Part shown: positions 1 through 8,499 of the stretch, piece after piece
Layout: each line of letters starts with the position of its first letter
How positions within the stretch are numbered: the stretch's first letter is position 1
Assembly: GCA_014655195.1 (NCBI GenBank)
Contig: BNBH01000019.1
Span: forward strand, 1,163 to 65,162
Direction: 5' to 3'
Source: Streptomyces cellulosae
GTDB taxonomy: Bacteria; Actinomycetota; Actinomycetes; Streptomycetales; Streptomycetaceae
Length of the DNA: 64,000 nt
The notes under the pieces: generated by a model
Told to the model about the DNA's origin: nothing
What the model saw: the letters and a program-made list of their open reading frames with translations, nothing else
Database searches by the model: none
Position numbers and translations under genes: made by a program

Positions 1-189
1 GAGGTCGAAGCCTCCCGCGCTGTCGACCTGCCCGTGCGGATGGACAAGATCCGTAGAGCCTTCCAGCAGAGTGCGTGCCAGCCCCGGGAGCTCCACTGGC
101 CGCCGCACGCGTAGGGGACGGCGGTACTCCGACCCGTCGCTGAAGATGCAGTGCACACCCAGCGGGTCAAGGGTGACTGTGGCCGGCAT
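1..189 (-). CDS. Start of a second recombinase-like gene (partial, runs off the window)
   Basis: The frame opens at ATG 187-189, overlapping the TGA of the recombinase gene before it (ATGA coupling), and stays open for 63 codons to the window edge. The visible N-terminus contains VHPHG and VDSAGGFD segments. I associate this with the N-terminal DNA-binding part of large actinobacterial integrases encoded next to another integrase, but no catalytic residue is visible. The coupling suggests that both act in one mobile element. It could also be an unrelated accessory gene. Confidence 0.5.
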   Translation of the reverse strand, partial: MPATVTLDPLGVHCIFSDGSEYRRPLRVRRPVELPGLARTLLEGSTDLVHPHGQVDSAGGFDL

Positions 190-1649
190 CAGACCACCGC
201 CGGTTCGTCGTCGAACTCAGTCTCGAGCTCCAGCTCGGCCTCTTCGTCCAGCAGCCCGTACTCCTTGCCGACCCGTCGATACAGGGACGTGAACAGGCGG
301 AGCACGTCCAGACGGTGGAGGTACGCTTCCGTGGTCAGTGAACTGGTATGTCCGAGCAGATCGCGCAGAATCAGCAGCGGTTCTTGGGTCCGCAGGTAGT
401 GCGCCAGTGCGGCATCGTCATTGGTGTCGCGGACCTGTCGAGCGGCCTGCTCGTACCAGCCGCGCATCAGCCGCGCCATGGTCGCCATGGCCATGGTGTG
501 ACGCAGCCGGTGTGGATTTACGTGCGGGAAGCGCGGCTCGTAACGCTCGCGGATGCGGTCAGAGGTTCTGGCGAAGACCGTGGACCATCCGGTGAACGGG
601 CGTCCCTGGCCCCACACCGACAGCAGCATCGAACCCCCCTCCGGGGCGACCAGACGCCGCCGCTCGTCAGGGCCGAGTGAGCTCCACTGCACGCGGACCC
701 CGTTGACACGTCCGCCCCGCTGGTCGGCGTCCGTCACGAACAGCGGCTCGCCCCAGCGGGTCGGCGGACGCCACGACGATCCGAACGTCGCCGCTGCTCG
801 GTCGAGGGCGATGTAGGAGTGCAGCTCAGCCAGTGAGTCGTAATCGATCCACGATTCGCGGTACTTGCTTCCCTTGGTGACCCCGGACGGAACCGGGAAG
901 GAGACCGGTACCGCAGTCCGTCGCGAGGGAAGCAGGGGCACCTCGCAGACCAGCAGGTACGTGTATTCCTGGCTGCGTAGTCCGCTGGAGACGATCATTC
1001 GGCCGACTGCCGAGTTCCGGGCCAACTCCCGTCCTCGGTAGCGCAGATCCCGCTCCCCGTCGGGGCTCAGGCCCGCCAACCCCTTCAGGAACATGTCTGT
1101 GAAGTCGTCGTCGAGATACTTGATCGTCACATGAGGCTTGGCTTGGCGCCGCCGTGACTGGTTGACCCGTCCGCGACGGACTTGCCCCTTGAAGGCCCAG
1201 ACCGCCTGCCGGTACGTGAACGGCTCGGAGTCTGCGTACTCCTCATCCTTCGCCCACTTGTAGAAACCCGCCAGAATCCCCATGTTCTGGTTCCACGTGG
1301 ATGCCTCGAAGCGATGCTTGATGGGGCCCTGGGCTCGATAAACGGAGTACGCGCCCAACGCCGCCTTCAGACGACGCCGCGTGTCGAACAGGGCGACTCC
1401 GTACTCGGATATGAACTCCAGCCACTCACGCACCGTACGCACGTAGTAGGCCCACGAATTCGGCGAGGGGCATCCATTCGCTGGCAGCTCGCAGGCCCAG
1501 CAGTTGATCACGGTGGTGGGACGGATGCCGTTGCTGTCCTCGAAGAGAAGGTCGTCGTCGAACAGCAACGGCATCCCCTCCGGGATCGCTGGCCTGAACG
1601 CAAGTCCCCAGGACTCCCAGCCTGCTGATGAGTACGTCGATTGGTGCAT
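189..1649 (-). CDS. Tyrosine recombinase / site-specific integrase
   Basis: A 486-residue tyrosine recombinase, expected to cut and rejoin DNA at attachment sites. The catalytic set is visible: Arg225 in SSGLRSQEY, HRLRH at 380-384 (box II HxxR), GH at 433-434 and Tyr443 in TTEAYLH. The N-terminal half is long and probably carries the core-binding domain. Its stop overlaps the start of a further gene at 189, as in actinobacterial elements with two or three tandem recombinases. It lies next to a C-terminally truncated MFS gene, which suggests the element inserted there. The ATG at 1649 is the first in-frame start. No clear Shine-Dalgarno sequence was identified. Confidence 0.9.
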   Translation of the reverse strand: MHQSTYSSAGWESWGLAFRPAIPEGMPLLFDDDLLFEDSNGIRPTTVINCWACELPANGCPSPNSWAYYVRTVREWLEFISEYGVALFDTRRRLKAALGAYSVYRAQGPIKHRFEASTWNQNMGILAGFYKWAKDEEYADSEPFTYRQAVWAFKGQVRRGRVNQSRRRQAKPHVTIKYLDDDFTDMFLKGLAGLSPDGERDLRYRGRELARNSAVGRMIVSSGLRSQEYTYLLVCEVPLLPSRRTAVPVSFPVPSGVTKGSKYRESWIDYDSLAELHSYIALDRAAATFGSSWRPPTRWGEPLFVTDADQRGGRVNGVRVQWSSLGPDERRRLVAPEGGSMLLSVWGQGRPFTGWSTVFARTSDRIRERYEPRFPHVNPHRLRHTMAMATMARLMRGWYEQAARQVRDTNDDAALAHYLRTQEPLLILRDLLGHTSSLTTEAYLHRLDVLRLFTSLYRRVGKEYGLLDEEAELELETEFDDEPAVV

Positions 1650-1736
1650 GGCCGATGAGTATCAATGCAACCCAGCTGAGTGCAACAAACAAACGAGCAG
1701 GTCAGGTGGTGCATCAGACGGTAAGCAACACCGTCG

Positions 1737-2522
1737 TTAAGCGGGAACAAGCAGGTACAGGGCCCACAGGGTGTTGAGGAGTGCCAGGGCGAACGAGGTA
1801 GTCGCGTTGACCAGGGTCAGCGTGCGCAGCCGGTGGTCACGGCGTACGTACCGCAGGCCCTCACCGATCTCGGCGTGCAGACGGTGGCTTCCTGCTCGCG
1901 CCCGGGTGGTCTCACGCGTCTGGATACGGGCGGTGCACCAGGCGCTGACGAGGTAGGAGCCGACGTCACCGAGCAGTGCCCGGGCCGGCCCGAGGAGCGC
2001 GGTCAGGGTGGCGCCGAGGTTGCTGCCGGCGGTGGCGGCGACGGCGAACAGGGCGCCGATACGGCTGTTGCTCCGTTGGATCAGGGACCGGTCGACCAAG
2101 CTGGGCAGGAGACTGATCGCGGCGGCATCATGCAGCACCCCTGCCGCACCCTGCACCGCAGCGACCACCATGAGCTGAGCCAGGGACAGCCTTTCCAGCG
2201 CCGCCGCTGCGGGCACGCTGGCCAGCACGGCGGCGCTGACCAGATCGCCGGTGATCATCTGCTTCCGCTTGGAGCGCCGGTCGGCCAGCGCTCCGGCGTA
2301 CAACGCCAGAAGAGCGGGCGGGAGTTGGCCCATGAACGTGATCCAGGCAACCTGGGCAGGGCTGGCATCCAGTTCGAGAACGGCCAACACGGGCAGGGCC
2401 ATCGCGCTGATCGAGCTGCCGGCCACGCTGGCCGCCTGGCCGGTCAGGTATCGACGGAAGTCCTGGTGCCGCCACAGCGACGTCCCTCCGGCCGACGAGA
2501 CGGGGTCACACGGGGAGGACAT
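1737..2522 (-). pseudogene. MFS transporter, C-terminally truncated
   Basis: A 261-residue MFS protein that matches only about the N-terminal 60% of a normal exporter of roughly 400 residues. It begins with FRRYLTGQAASVAGSSI and has the loop 2-3 motif GALADRRSKRK (GxxxDRxGRR-like), both typical of the EntS/macrolide-efflux branch. It ends in the middle of the second bundle (LLNTLWALYLLVPA, stop TAA 1737-1739), just before the recombinase gene. A GAGGGGG Shine-Dalgarno lies ahead of ATG 2522. The last gene of an export operon (small peptide, ABC transporter, ORF98, MFS) has therefore lost its end. I infer that it is non-functional and that the truncation came with insertion of the recombinase element. 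Confidence 0.75.
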
Positions 2523-2802
2523 GAGGTACCCCCTCGGCTCCCGTCGGGCGCACGCCCGGCACGACCGTGGCTGCGTGATCGTGTTGCTCAGGCATCCCAG
2601 GCACCGCGGTGTCCACGCCCGGGTCGCTGCCCCGGATACAGCCGCGGAGCAGAAACCCCTCCCGCCGGAGTAGGGGGGCGTTAGATGGATGTGGGCCGGT
2701 CAGCACATCGGCATCCGGACGGGCAAGCATGGCGGTGTGCTGTGTGCTCACGGCGGCGGACAGGTCTGTAAGCACGATGCTCTTCCGCGAGCGTGTGCTC
2801 AT
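2506..2802 (-). CDS. Small unknown protein between ABC and MFS genes (ORF98)
   Basis: A 98-codon frame starting at ATG 2802, overlapping the ABC transporter stop (ATGA) and running 17 bases into the MFS gene. It fills the otherwise empty space between the two transporter genes. No domain, membrane segment or signal peptide is recognised, and the composition is Pro/Gly/His-rich. Coupling to both neighbours supports a real gene, but codon usage is only moderately Streptomyces-like. It may be a chance frame. Confidence 0.4.
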   Translation of the reverse strand: MSTRSRKSIVLTDLSAAVSTQHTAMLARPDADVLTGPHPSNAPLLRREGFLLRGCIRGSDPGVDTAVPGMPEQHDHAATVVPGVRPTGAEGVPHVLPV

Positions 2803-4839
2803 GCGGATGCCTGCCGCTGTGCGTCATCGTCCCGGGCATCCGAGGAGACCTGGCACGACAGCAGCTGTCGGAACAGACCCGGTTGCTCGGCCAGCTCTTC
2901 GTAGGTGCCCTCCTGCACGACCCTGCCCTCGTCGAGAACGACGATTCGGTCGGCTACGGCGACGCTGGTGATGCGGTGGGTCACCAGCAGTACCACCCGG
3001 TCCCGGGCAAGACCCCGTAGCCGCTGGAAAATCCCGTACTCGGCAAGCGGATCGAGGTTCGCGGTCGGCTCGTCAAGGACCAAAAGCCCCGCCTGGCGGA
3101 AGAAGGCCCGTCCGAGAGCGATGCGCTGCCACTGGCCCCCGCTCAGTTCCTCCCCGTTGAGCCACTCGCGGGCGAGGAGAGTGTCCAGGCCGGCGCCGAG
3201 CTTGTCGACGACCTCGTCGGCGCCGGCGGCCTCACACGCCTCGCGTACCGCCGCGTCGCCACGTGCTGTGGGCTGCCCGAGGGTGATGTTCTCCCGCACC
3301 GTCAACGGCCAACGCGCGTAGGTCTGGGGTACCAGGGCCACTTGCTTCCACAGCGCCTGCGGCACGGCGTCGCCGGTGGGAACGCCGTCCCACAGCACCT
3401 GCCCCTCGGTGGGCAGGTACAGGCCACTGATCAATTTCGACAGCGTCGACTTACCCGAGCCGTTGAAGCCGACAAGGGCGGTGACCTCGCCCTGGCGCAG
3501 GGTGAGCGTCACGTCGGACAGAGCATCTTGGTTCTTGCCCGCGTACCGGTGCGTGACCGACTTGACCTCGATCTTCTTCGGCGGCCCCGGGCGATGCGCA
3601 CCCCGGCGCATGCGGAACCCTCCGGCCTTGTCCAGGAAGCCGCTCCAGTCGTCCATGTACAGGCCCGTGCGCACGGCGCGCGCCCCTACCGAGACCAGAC
3701 CGCGGACCGACTGGCCCACCGTCTGCAGGGCGAAAACAGCCGTCCCGGCGTGCCCGACGCTGATGCGGCCGGTGGCCAGCAGCCACACGACCGCTGCCCA
3801 TACGACCGCCGAACCCACGCCGCCGCACAGCGCGCCGATCAGGGACATGCGGGCCCCCTTGTCGGCGGCGGCGTGGTCCTCGCGGTTGATCCGGGCGACC
3901 GTCTGCCGGTACCGGCCGGAGAGGAAACCGGCCATGGTGCCGGCACGGATCTGGTCGGCAGCCTCCTTGGTGTAGATGTGCCAGCGCAGGATCGACAGCA
4001 TCCGCAGATCGCCGTTGCTGCGCAGATTCGCCAGGTATCGCACACGTGCGGCGCTGACCTGTGCCAGGGCCTGCGGCAGGCTGGCCGCGACCAGAAGGGG
4101 GAGAAGGACCCAGTGCACGCCGGCCAGCACGATCGCTCCGGCGACGAAGGAGGCCGACGAGGCGATCAGGTCCTGCCCCTCGTCGATCAGGTTCCCGGTG
4201 ACCTGCGCCCCGCGGTCGGCGGCTTCGCGGTCGTGGTTGAAGTCGGGCTCGTCATAGGCGCACAGCTCCACCTCGGCGCAGCCGGTGAGGAGCATCTGCT
4301 CGGCCTCGCGCGACATCAGTGGGCCCAACCGGGAAGACAGCCAGGAGACGGTGATCCCCAAAAGGGGCGCGTACGCCGGCGGTGCCGGCCAGCAGGGCCA
4401 CGGACGGCCACGCCTGAAGGAGCCGCTGGTAGACGTCTCCGCTGGTCAGCAGGGCGGTCAGGGTGCCGCTGATGGCGACCAGGCCAAGGGCTTGCATCAC
4501 GCCGGTGACGGCCTGGCATAGCAGGAGACCGATGGTCGCTCGGCGGTCGACCCGCCACGCGAGAGCCAGTGACCGGCGTACCAACTGCGGCAGCCGCCGG
4601 GCCATATCGCGCATCCTGATCGAACGGCTGGCCGCTTCACGGCTGCCCGTCAGATCGACATACCGCATCTGCGGCTCCGTGGCAGCCGTTTCCGATTCCG
4701 ATGGCTCATCTGGTTCGGCTGTAGAGGACGCGTCGGGCCCGGTCGTCGGTCCGGGAGGCAACGAAGAGGGGGTGGACTCCAGCGGGGCGGTGCGCGGCCC
4801 CGGGATGTTGTCGGGTGATGCATCGGTGGGCTCACTCAT
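2799..4839 (-). pseudogene. ABC exporter (fused permease-ATPase) with a one-base frameshift
   Basis: Translation would start at ATG 4839, overlapping the stop of the 47-residue peptide gene (ATGA). The first frame gives a Pro/Ser-rich N-terminus and transmembrane residues, up to AGTAGVRA. From the run of four C (minus strand, 4364-4367) the homologous sequence continues in the +1 frame as LLGITVSWLSSRLGP through the rest of the permease. The ATPase follows with Walker A GFNGSGKST, signature ELSGGQWQR, Walker B LLVLDEP and an H-loop in VTHR. Removing one C restores a single protein of roughly 680 residues of the export type. It is either a true inactivating mutation or a homopolymer sequencing error. 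The context (peptide gene upstream, ORF98 and MFS downstream) suggests export of the cluster's product. Confidence 0.85.
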
Positions 4840-4979
4840 GCTGCCCACCTCGTATCCGGTCGTGCTGCGCGCTGGGCGGCGGCGTCAACTTGCCGCCCGG
4901 ATCGTGCGGAGCACGGGACAGCCGGCATAGGTCGTTCGAATGCGGCGATGGGATTCGCAGGGACGGGCACAGGGTTCAC
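4836..4979 (-). CDS. 47-residue peptide p1, paralogue of p2
   Basis: GTG start at 4979, preceded by GGAGGA at four-base spacing. Forty-seven codons end in a TGA that overlaps the ABC exporter ATG (ATGA). It aligns end to end without gaps with the peptide encoded at 6933-7076. About 15 of 47 positions are identical, including PV at 3-4, Pro7, AFE at 13-15, Ser24, Arg26 and RPDTR at 40-44. The final identical residue is Ala47. The pairing of two equal-length frames, each with a good ribosome site and coupled to the next gene, argues for a real small-protein family. A ribosomal peptide precursor or a leader/regulatory peptide are both possible. No known precursor family was recognised, and the single Cys (23) is absent from p2. 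Confidence 0.65.
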   Translation of the reverse strand: MNPVPVPANPIAAFERPMPAVPCSARSGRQVDAAAQRAARPDTRWAA

Positions 4980-5258
4980 GGAGTCCTCCAGATGGACGCA
5001 CGAGGGGTACTGGTGCTCTAACAACGGCCCCCCGGACGGGTCTGTCACGGGCAGATCCGGGGCAGATAGTGGACGGATGTTCTATTGGGTGTCCGGGGTC
5101 AAGCGGGCCTTGTCGTGGGTCGCGCCTGTGTCGCTCGAACAGCTGGGATCACCCTTTCGAGGTATTGCGGGGGATCCCGTCGGGTCGCGGTGCGGGCGTG
5201 GCAACGAGGAGCAGCGGCGGCGGTGGCGTCCGCTGCTCTCGACCTGGGGGGGGGCGGG

Positions 5259-6356
5259 TCAGGTTCCGGTCTGCTCCAGGGCCCCGTTCCATGCGGTGAG
5301 GGCGTCGGGGCCGGAACGCAGGAGCGGGACGACGGGATTGGTCAGGTACTCGTGCTCGACGAGGTAGAGGCCGGCGGTGGCGGCGTAGCCGGGGAATAGT
5401 TCGTTGAGGCGGGTCATCACGGTCTCCGGCGCGGCGTCGTCAGCGTCGAGGAGGCGGCACGCAAGGATCTTGCGGTTCCACACGTCGATGCCGAAGACGG
5501 CAGAGTCGCGGGAAGCGTGCGAGGCAATTACCGCGGCGGTGTAGGGGCCCACTCCTTGGATTTCCTGGACGGCCTCCATCAGGTTTCCGGCGGCCTTGAG
5601 GTCCTCGGTGCTGTGGTCGCGGAAGTAGGCCGCGTAGTGCGGAAGGCTTTTGGCGCGAAACCCCAGACGGTCCCGTTCCTTCAGCGTCTCCGGCGGGATA
5701 TGGGCGATCTCGTCTGGGGTGAACCAGGCCCGCAGCGTAATCCCGTCGAAGTGGACGAGACGGCCGTAGTGGACCAGCAGGTTGCGGGTCATCTGGGCGG
5801 TGCGGCGGATGGTGACGTTCTGCAGCAGCAGGGCGATCACGGCGACCTCGAAGTGGTCCTCCGGGCACGACTGCCGCATCCCGCCCAGGGCTGCGAGTGC
5901 CTCGCGCATTGCGGGCACTCGGGACGCGAGTTCCGCGAACGCCGCCTGGTCTTCGTCCAACCCGTATGAAGAGATGAGCCGACGCGTCAGCTCCTCGCGG
6001 TCGGCGGGCTTGAAGTCGCCGTCGGTGTAGATGTCGGCGATCACGGTGCGGTCCTCGGCATGCAGCCGGACTCCGACCACGAGGTCGCCGACTCGGAAGG
6101 TACGCCAGCTGCAGGACTCGGTGTGGGCTTCCAGACCGGTGGCGTAGTAGGACGGCTTCCAGAAGGTGTACAGGGCGTTGAACGGACCGTCGCCGGTTAC
6201 GGACAGTTCGAGGGTGTCGGTGTGGTCGAGGGTGCGGGGGTTCACGTCATGCTCCTGGGTGGCGGCCGTGGGTCGCAGGGGGCCGCCGAACAGCTCGTGT
6301 TCGGCGTCGGAGACCTGCGGATCGACCATCGTGACCGGGCCGAAGAATCTCTTCAC
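5259..6356 (-). CDS. HhH-GPD superfamily DNA glycosylase
   Basis: A 365-residue protein of the base-excision-repair glycosylase superfamily (AlkA/OGG/EndoIII fold), which flips out and removes altered bases. The helix-hairpin-helix IQGVGPYTA lies at 266-274 and the catalytic Asp at 291 in FGIDVWNRK. The four Cys of the iron-sulfur subtypes are not seen at the C-terminus, so it is closer to the AlkA or OGG type. The N-terminal 130 residues resemble the AlkA-type leading domain only loosely. Its start overlaps the NUDIX stop (ATGA), so the two are co-translated. A DNA glycosylase inside a 7-deazaguanine gene island is noteworthy: it may repair or excise a modified base. Substrate unknown. Confidence 0.85.
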   Translation of the reverse strand: MKRFFGPVTMVDPQVSDAEHELFGGPLRPTAATQEHDVNPRTLDHTDTLELSVTGDGPFNALYTFWKPSYYATGLEAHTESCSWRTFRVGDLVVGVRLHAEDRTVIADIYTDGDFKPADREELTRRLISSYGLDEDQAAFAELASRVPAMREALAALGGMRQSCPEDHFEVAVIALLLQNVTIRRTAQMTRNLLVHYGRLVHFDGITLRAWFTPDEIAHIPPETLKERDRLGFRAKSLPHYAAYFRDHSTEDLKAAGNLMEAVQEIQGVGPYTAAVIASHASRDSAVFGIDVWNRKILACRLLDADDAAPETVMTRLNELFPGYAATAGLYLVEHEYLTNPVVPLLRSGPDALTAWNGALEQTGT

Positions 6357-6820
6357 CGGGCGCCTCCCGCAGGCCAGTTGATGGCCCGGTAGGACGGGCC
6401 GTGGGTGAGCATGTGGAAGATGGTGGCGGTGTAGGGGTGACAGTCCGGCGACGGTCGTTCCATCGGCACCCAGAAGAGCCCTTCGTGCTTGTGTGGCTCG
6501 GCGTTGTACGGCTCACCCGTCCAGGACTGCGCCACGAACACGGCGGTGATCCGGTCCAGGCCACCGTCGGAGTCGTGGTTGTGGATTAGCCCGCAGAACT
6601 CCTGCTGCTCAGCAGTGATAAGGACCCCCACCTCCTCCATGGCCTCGCGTCGCGCAGCATGGTCGAGTGGTTCACCGACTTCCAGGTGGCCGCCCACGAC
6701 AGTGAGCTGTCCCGGTGCGAGGGCGGCGTCCAGTGTGCGGCGTACGCACAGGGCGGCGCCGTTCGTACGGAGCAGGACCTGTGCCACGTCGGCGATCAGC
6801 TGGTGAGGCGAGTCGCTCAC
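6353..6820 (-). CDS. NUDIX hydrolase (first of three)
   Basis: A 155-residue NUDIX domain protein. The NUDIX box G-x5-E-x7-RE-x2-EE-x-G is complete from Gly44 to Gly65 (E50, R58, E59, E62, E63), so it should bind Mg2+ and hydrolyse a nucleoside diphosphate linked to another group. GTG 6820 is chosen because AGGAGG stands seven bases upstream and GTGA overlaps the stop of the 39-codon ORF. It is followed by the DNA glycosylase with an ATGA overlap. Substrate cannot be read from sequence. With two more NUDIX proteins nearby it probably acts on cluster nucleotides. Confidence 0.9.
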   Translation of the reverse strand: MSDSPHQLIADVAQVLLRTNGAALCVRRTLDAALAPGQLTVVGGHLEVGEPLDHAARREAMEEVGVLITAEQQEFCGLIHNHDSDGGLDRITAVFVAQSWTGEPYNAEPHKHEGLFWVPMERPSPDCHPYTATIFHMLTHGPSYRAINWPAGGAR

Positions 6821-6936
6821 GGGCGGCCCTCCTGTACGAGGCGTTCTACGGTGTGCCGACCATTGGTCACGAGGGCACCGCCGTGCCGAAAGCTATGGGC
6901 GAGGACGGAGGACGAGAGAGGTGTGTGCTGCTTCAT
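6817..6936 (-). CDS. 39-residue small ORF coupled to p2 and NUDIX
   Basis: ATG 6936 overlaps the p2 stop (ATGA) and its own TGA overlaps the NUDIX GTG (GTGA), so it sits in an unbroken translational chain. Thirty-nine residues begin MKQHTPLSSS and include HSFRHGG. No domain was recognised. Its last codons contain the AGGAGG that serves the NUDIX gene, so it may exist mainly to couple translation. It could also be a small accessory or precursor peptide. Confidence 0.4.
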   Translation of the reverse strand: MKQHTPLSSSVLAHSFRHGGALVTNGRHTVERLVQEGRP

Positions 6937-7076
6937 GCCAGGTCCCTCGTATCCGGTCGTGACCCGTCGGCGAGCAGAGCTGCGCGACCGGAGGCGAGGC
7001 GAAGGCTGGCGCCCAAGGAGGTAGCGGCATTTTCGAACGCAGGATGAACGAGTCCAGGGCGGCGTACGGGATGCAT
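6933..7076 (-). CDS. 47-residue peptide p2, paralogue of p1
   Basis: ATG 7076 with GAGGAG five bases upstream. Forty-seven codons end in a TGA that overlaps the next ORF (ATGA). The peptide has the same length as p1 and aligns without gaps: HPV near the start, Pro7, AFE at 13-15, Ser24, Arg26, RPDTR at 40-44 and Ala47. In the RPDTR block even the codons are the same (CGA CCG GAT ACG AGG), including codons rare in Streptomyces, while the N-terminal matches show synonymous changes. No Cys is present. Function unknown: a peptide precursor or a translational leader are the main options. Confidence 0.65.
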   Translation of the reverse strand: MHPVRRPGLVHPAFENAATSLGASLRLASGRAALLADGSRPDTRDLA

Positions 7077-7154
7077 GGGGACTCCTCGGGGCGAGATGCG
7101 GACAGGTGATCGGGTAACGGCGGTTCTGCTGTAGCCGTAACGGGTGGAGGGGGG

Positions 7155-7176
7155 CGAAATCTAGAACGCGATTTCG
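7155..7176. promoter_or_regulatory. Inverted repeat ahead of p2
   Basis: Seven-base arms CGAAATC (7155-7161) and GATTTCG (7170-7176) flank eight bases, with a second TTCGAA-type palindrome overlapping the outer arm. It lies about 80 bases before the p2 start, in an AT-richer patch, and could be an operator or a weak terminator for the CYTH transcript. Confidence 0.35.
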
Positions 7177-7241
7177 AATACCAGGCTCTCTCCTTGTGCG
7201 GTCGGGTGGGGCGGATTGTGATGCAGTGTTCGATCACTCAT
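7161..7241 (-). CDS. 26-residue micro-ORF
   Basis: ATG 7241 overlaps the stop of the 18-codon ORF before it (ATGA), and AGGAGG lies about 13 bases upstream, somewhat far. The product starts MSDRTLHHNPP and ends in the hydrophobic run LVFEIAF. Its TAG falls in an inverted repeat (7155-7161 and 7170-7176). With p2 it lies between the CYTH gene and the NUDIX gene. It is too short to judge by homology. It could be a precursor peptide or a leader. Confidence 0.3.
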   Translation of the reverse strand: MSDRTLHHNPPHPTAQGESLVFEIAF

Positions 7242-7294
7242 GTGGGTTGCGGTACCTCCTGCGGGGGATTGCCGGGGGGCGCTTGGTCAGTCAT
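7238..7294 (-). CDS. 18-residue micro-ORF after CYTH gene
   Basis: ATG 7294 overlaps the CYTH stop (ATGA) and its TGA overlaps the ATG of the 26-residue ORF. The peptide is Pro-rich and begins MTDQAPPGNPP. It carries AGGAGG in its coding sequence. It may be only a coupling element. It is listed because it completes an unbroken chain of overlapping frames. Confidence 0.25.
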   Translation of the reverse strand: MTDQAPPGNPPQEVPQPT

Positions 7295-8499
7295 GGCGTG
7301 GCGAGGTCCGGGCGGAGGGCGATGGCGTCGCGAAGGAAGCTGCGCTTGGAGTAGAAGGTGTGCTCGGCTGCCCAACCGTGACTGGCGAGGTACTCGCAGA
7401 GCCAGCTGTCGATCCGCTTCATCTCGATGAGGATCTCGTCCTGGTCGTGGTCGAGGATGCTGCGTGAGCGGAGGTACTCCAGCTCGCACTGGGAGAGCAC
7501 CACGTCGGGGGCCGCCAGGAGGGCGCAGCGGTCGAGGAAGATGCCGTAGACGTGTCCGGTGCGCAGCGACTCGCACTGGATGTCGTAGCGGACGCGCTGG
7601 AAGGGCGGCATGGCCCGGACCTGGAGGTTCAGGTCTTCGCGCAGGAACGTCTCGAAGCGGTCGGGGGTGATGTCGAGGCCAGGGGTGAGTTCCTCGCGGC
7701 GGGCGAAGGCGTCCTCGGCGAACCACTTTCGCTTGAGCACGTGCCCGGCGGTGACGGTGGGGATGAAGGAGGCGTAGCCGATCTCGGGCTCGGGGCCGGT
7801 GACGTCGAACAGATGGTTCTCGGTGTGGTGGATCTGGAACTCTTCCCGGTACTCCGGACGGCAGCCTTCCAGCTTGCCGTCGCGCAGTGCCTTGAGCAGT
7901 TCCATGGACGCGGACCAGATGTCCGGTGCCGGGGCAAGGGTGTACTTGAACTCCAGCTCAGTGCCGGAGAAGTGCTTGCGGAAGTACCGCAGATGGTTGT
8001 TGAGCGCCGTACTCGACTCTGCGTGCGCCGTCAGCACGGGGTCGAACCAGCGCAGTTCCTCGACCGGGCCGTGGCCGACTGGTTGCCGGGTTGTGCGGAC
8101 GAAGCAGGCATCCTCGGGATGGAAGCGGATCTGCGCGTACGCGTGGTAGCCGCCGCCGGGATGTTCAGCCAGGTAGCACAGAGGCACCAGGCCGGGGGCG
8201 TCCTCGGTACCGACCAGGCCGCGCAGGGCGGGACCGGCGATGGCGTCGGGGAACAGTTCGCCGCCGTCGATCCTGGCCGCCCCGAGCCGGGTGCCGCCGG
8301 GGTGCAGCGCTTCGGCCGGGCAGGGCCCCAGCGCGTTCCAGCGGACGATCACGGTGGTGGCCGGCCGGCATACCTCCTGCGGTGGCACCCGTACGAGCAC
8401 GATCGGCTCGTCTGGTCGCCGTGGCGCGGTGCGGTTGAGGAGGTGGACGCCGCCGAGGACGACCCAGGCTCCCCGGTCCGAGGGCTGCTCATCGGGCAC
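7291..8499 (-). CDS. CYTH-like domain protein
   Basis: About 402 residues from GTG 8499, chosen because AAGGAG lies six bases upstream; an earlier in-frame ATG (8577) has no ribosome site. The second half has the CYTH hallmark E-x-E-x-K as ELEFKYTL, and closes with SQCELEYLRS, like the last strand of triphosphate-tunnel metalloenzymes (adenylate cyclase class IV, thiamine triphosphatase, polyphosphatase). The N-terminal ~170 residues are not recognised. It probably binds a triphosphate through a tunnel and two metals. Its stop overlaps a chain of micro-ORFs leading to p2. The substrate might be a cluster nucleotide. CYTH assignment is by motif only. Confidence 0.6.
   Translation of the reverse strand: MPDEQPSDRGAWVVLGGVHLLNRTAPRRPDEPIVLVRVPPQEVCRPATTVIVRWNALGPCPAEALHPGGTRLGAARIDGGELFPDAIAGPALRGLVGTEDAPGLVPLCYLAEHPGGGYHAYAQIRFHPEDACFVRTTRQPVGHGPVEELRWFDPVLTAHAESSTALNNHLRYFRKHFSGTELEFKYTLAPAPDIWSASMELLKALRDGKLEGCRPEYREEFQIHHTENHLFDVTGPEPEIGYASFIPTVTAGHVLKRKWFAEDAFARREELTPGLDITPDRFETFLREDLNLQVRAMPPFQRVRYDIQCESLRTGHVYGIFLDRCALLAAPDVVLSQCELEYLRSRSILDHDQDEILIEMKRIDSWLCEYLASHGWAAEHTFYSKRSFLRDAIALRPDLATP

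Noticed and set aside
4360..4372. Programmed ribosomal frameshift in the ABC exporter
   Set aside because: The heptamer C-CCT-TTT would serve a -1 shift, but the homologous frame needs +1, so mutation or sequencing error is simpler.
6893..7237. A 114-codon minus-strand frame
   Set aside because: It covers p2 and the micro-ORFs in another frame and lacks a ribosome site; the coupled small frames fit better.
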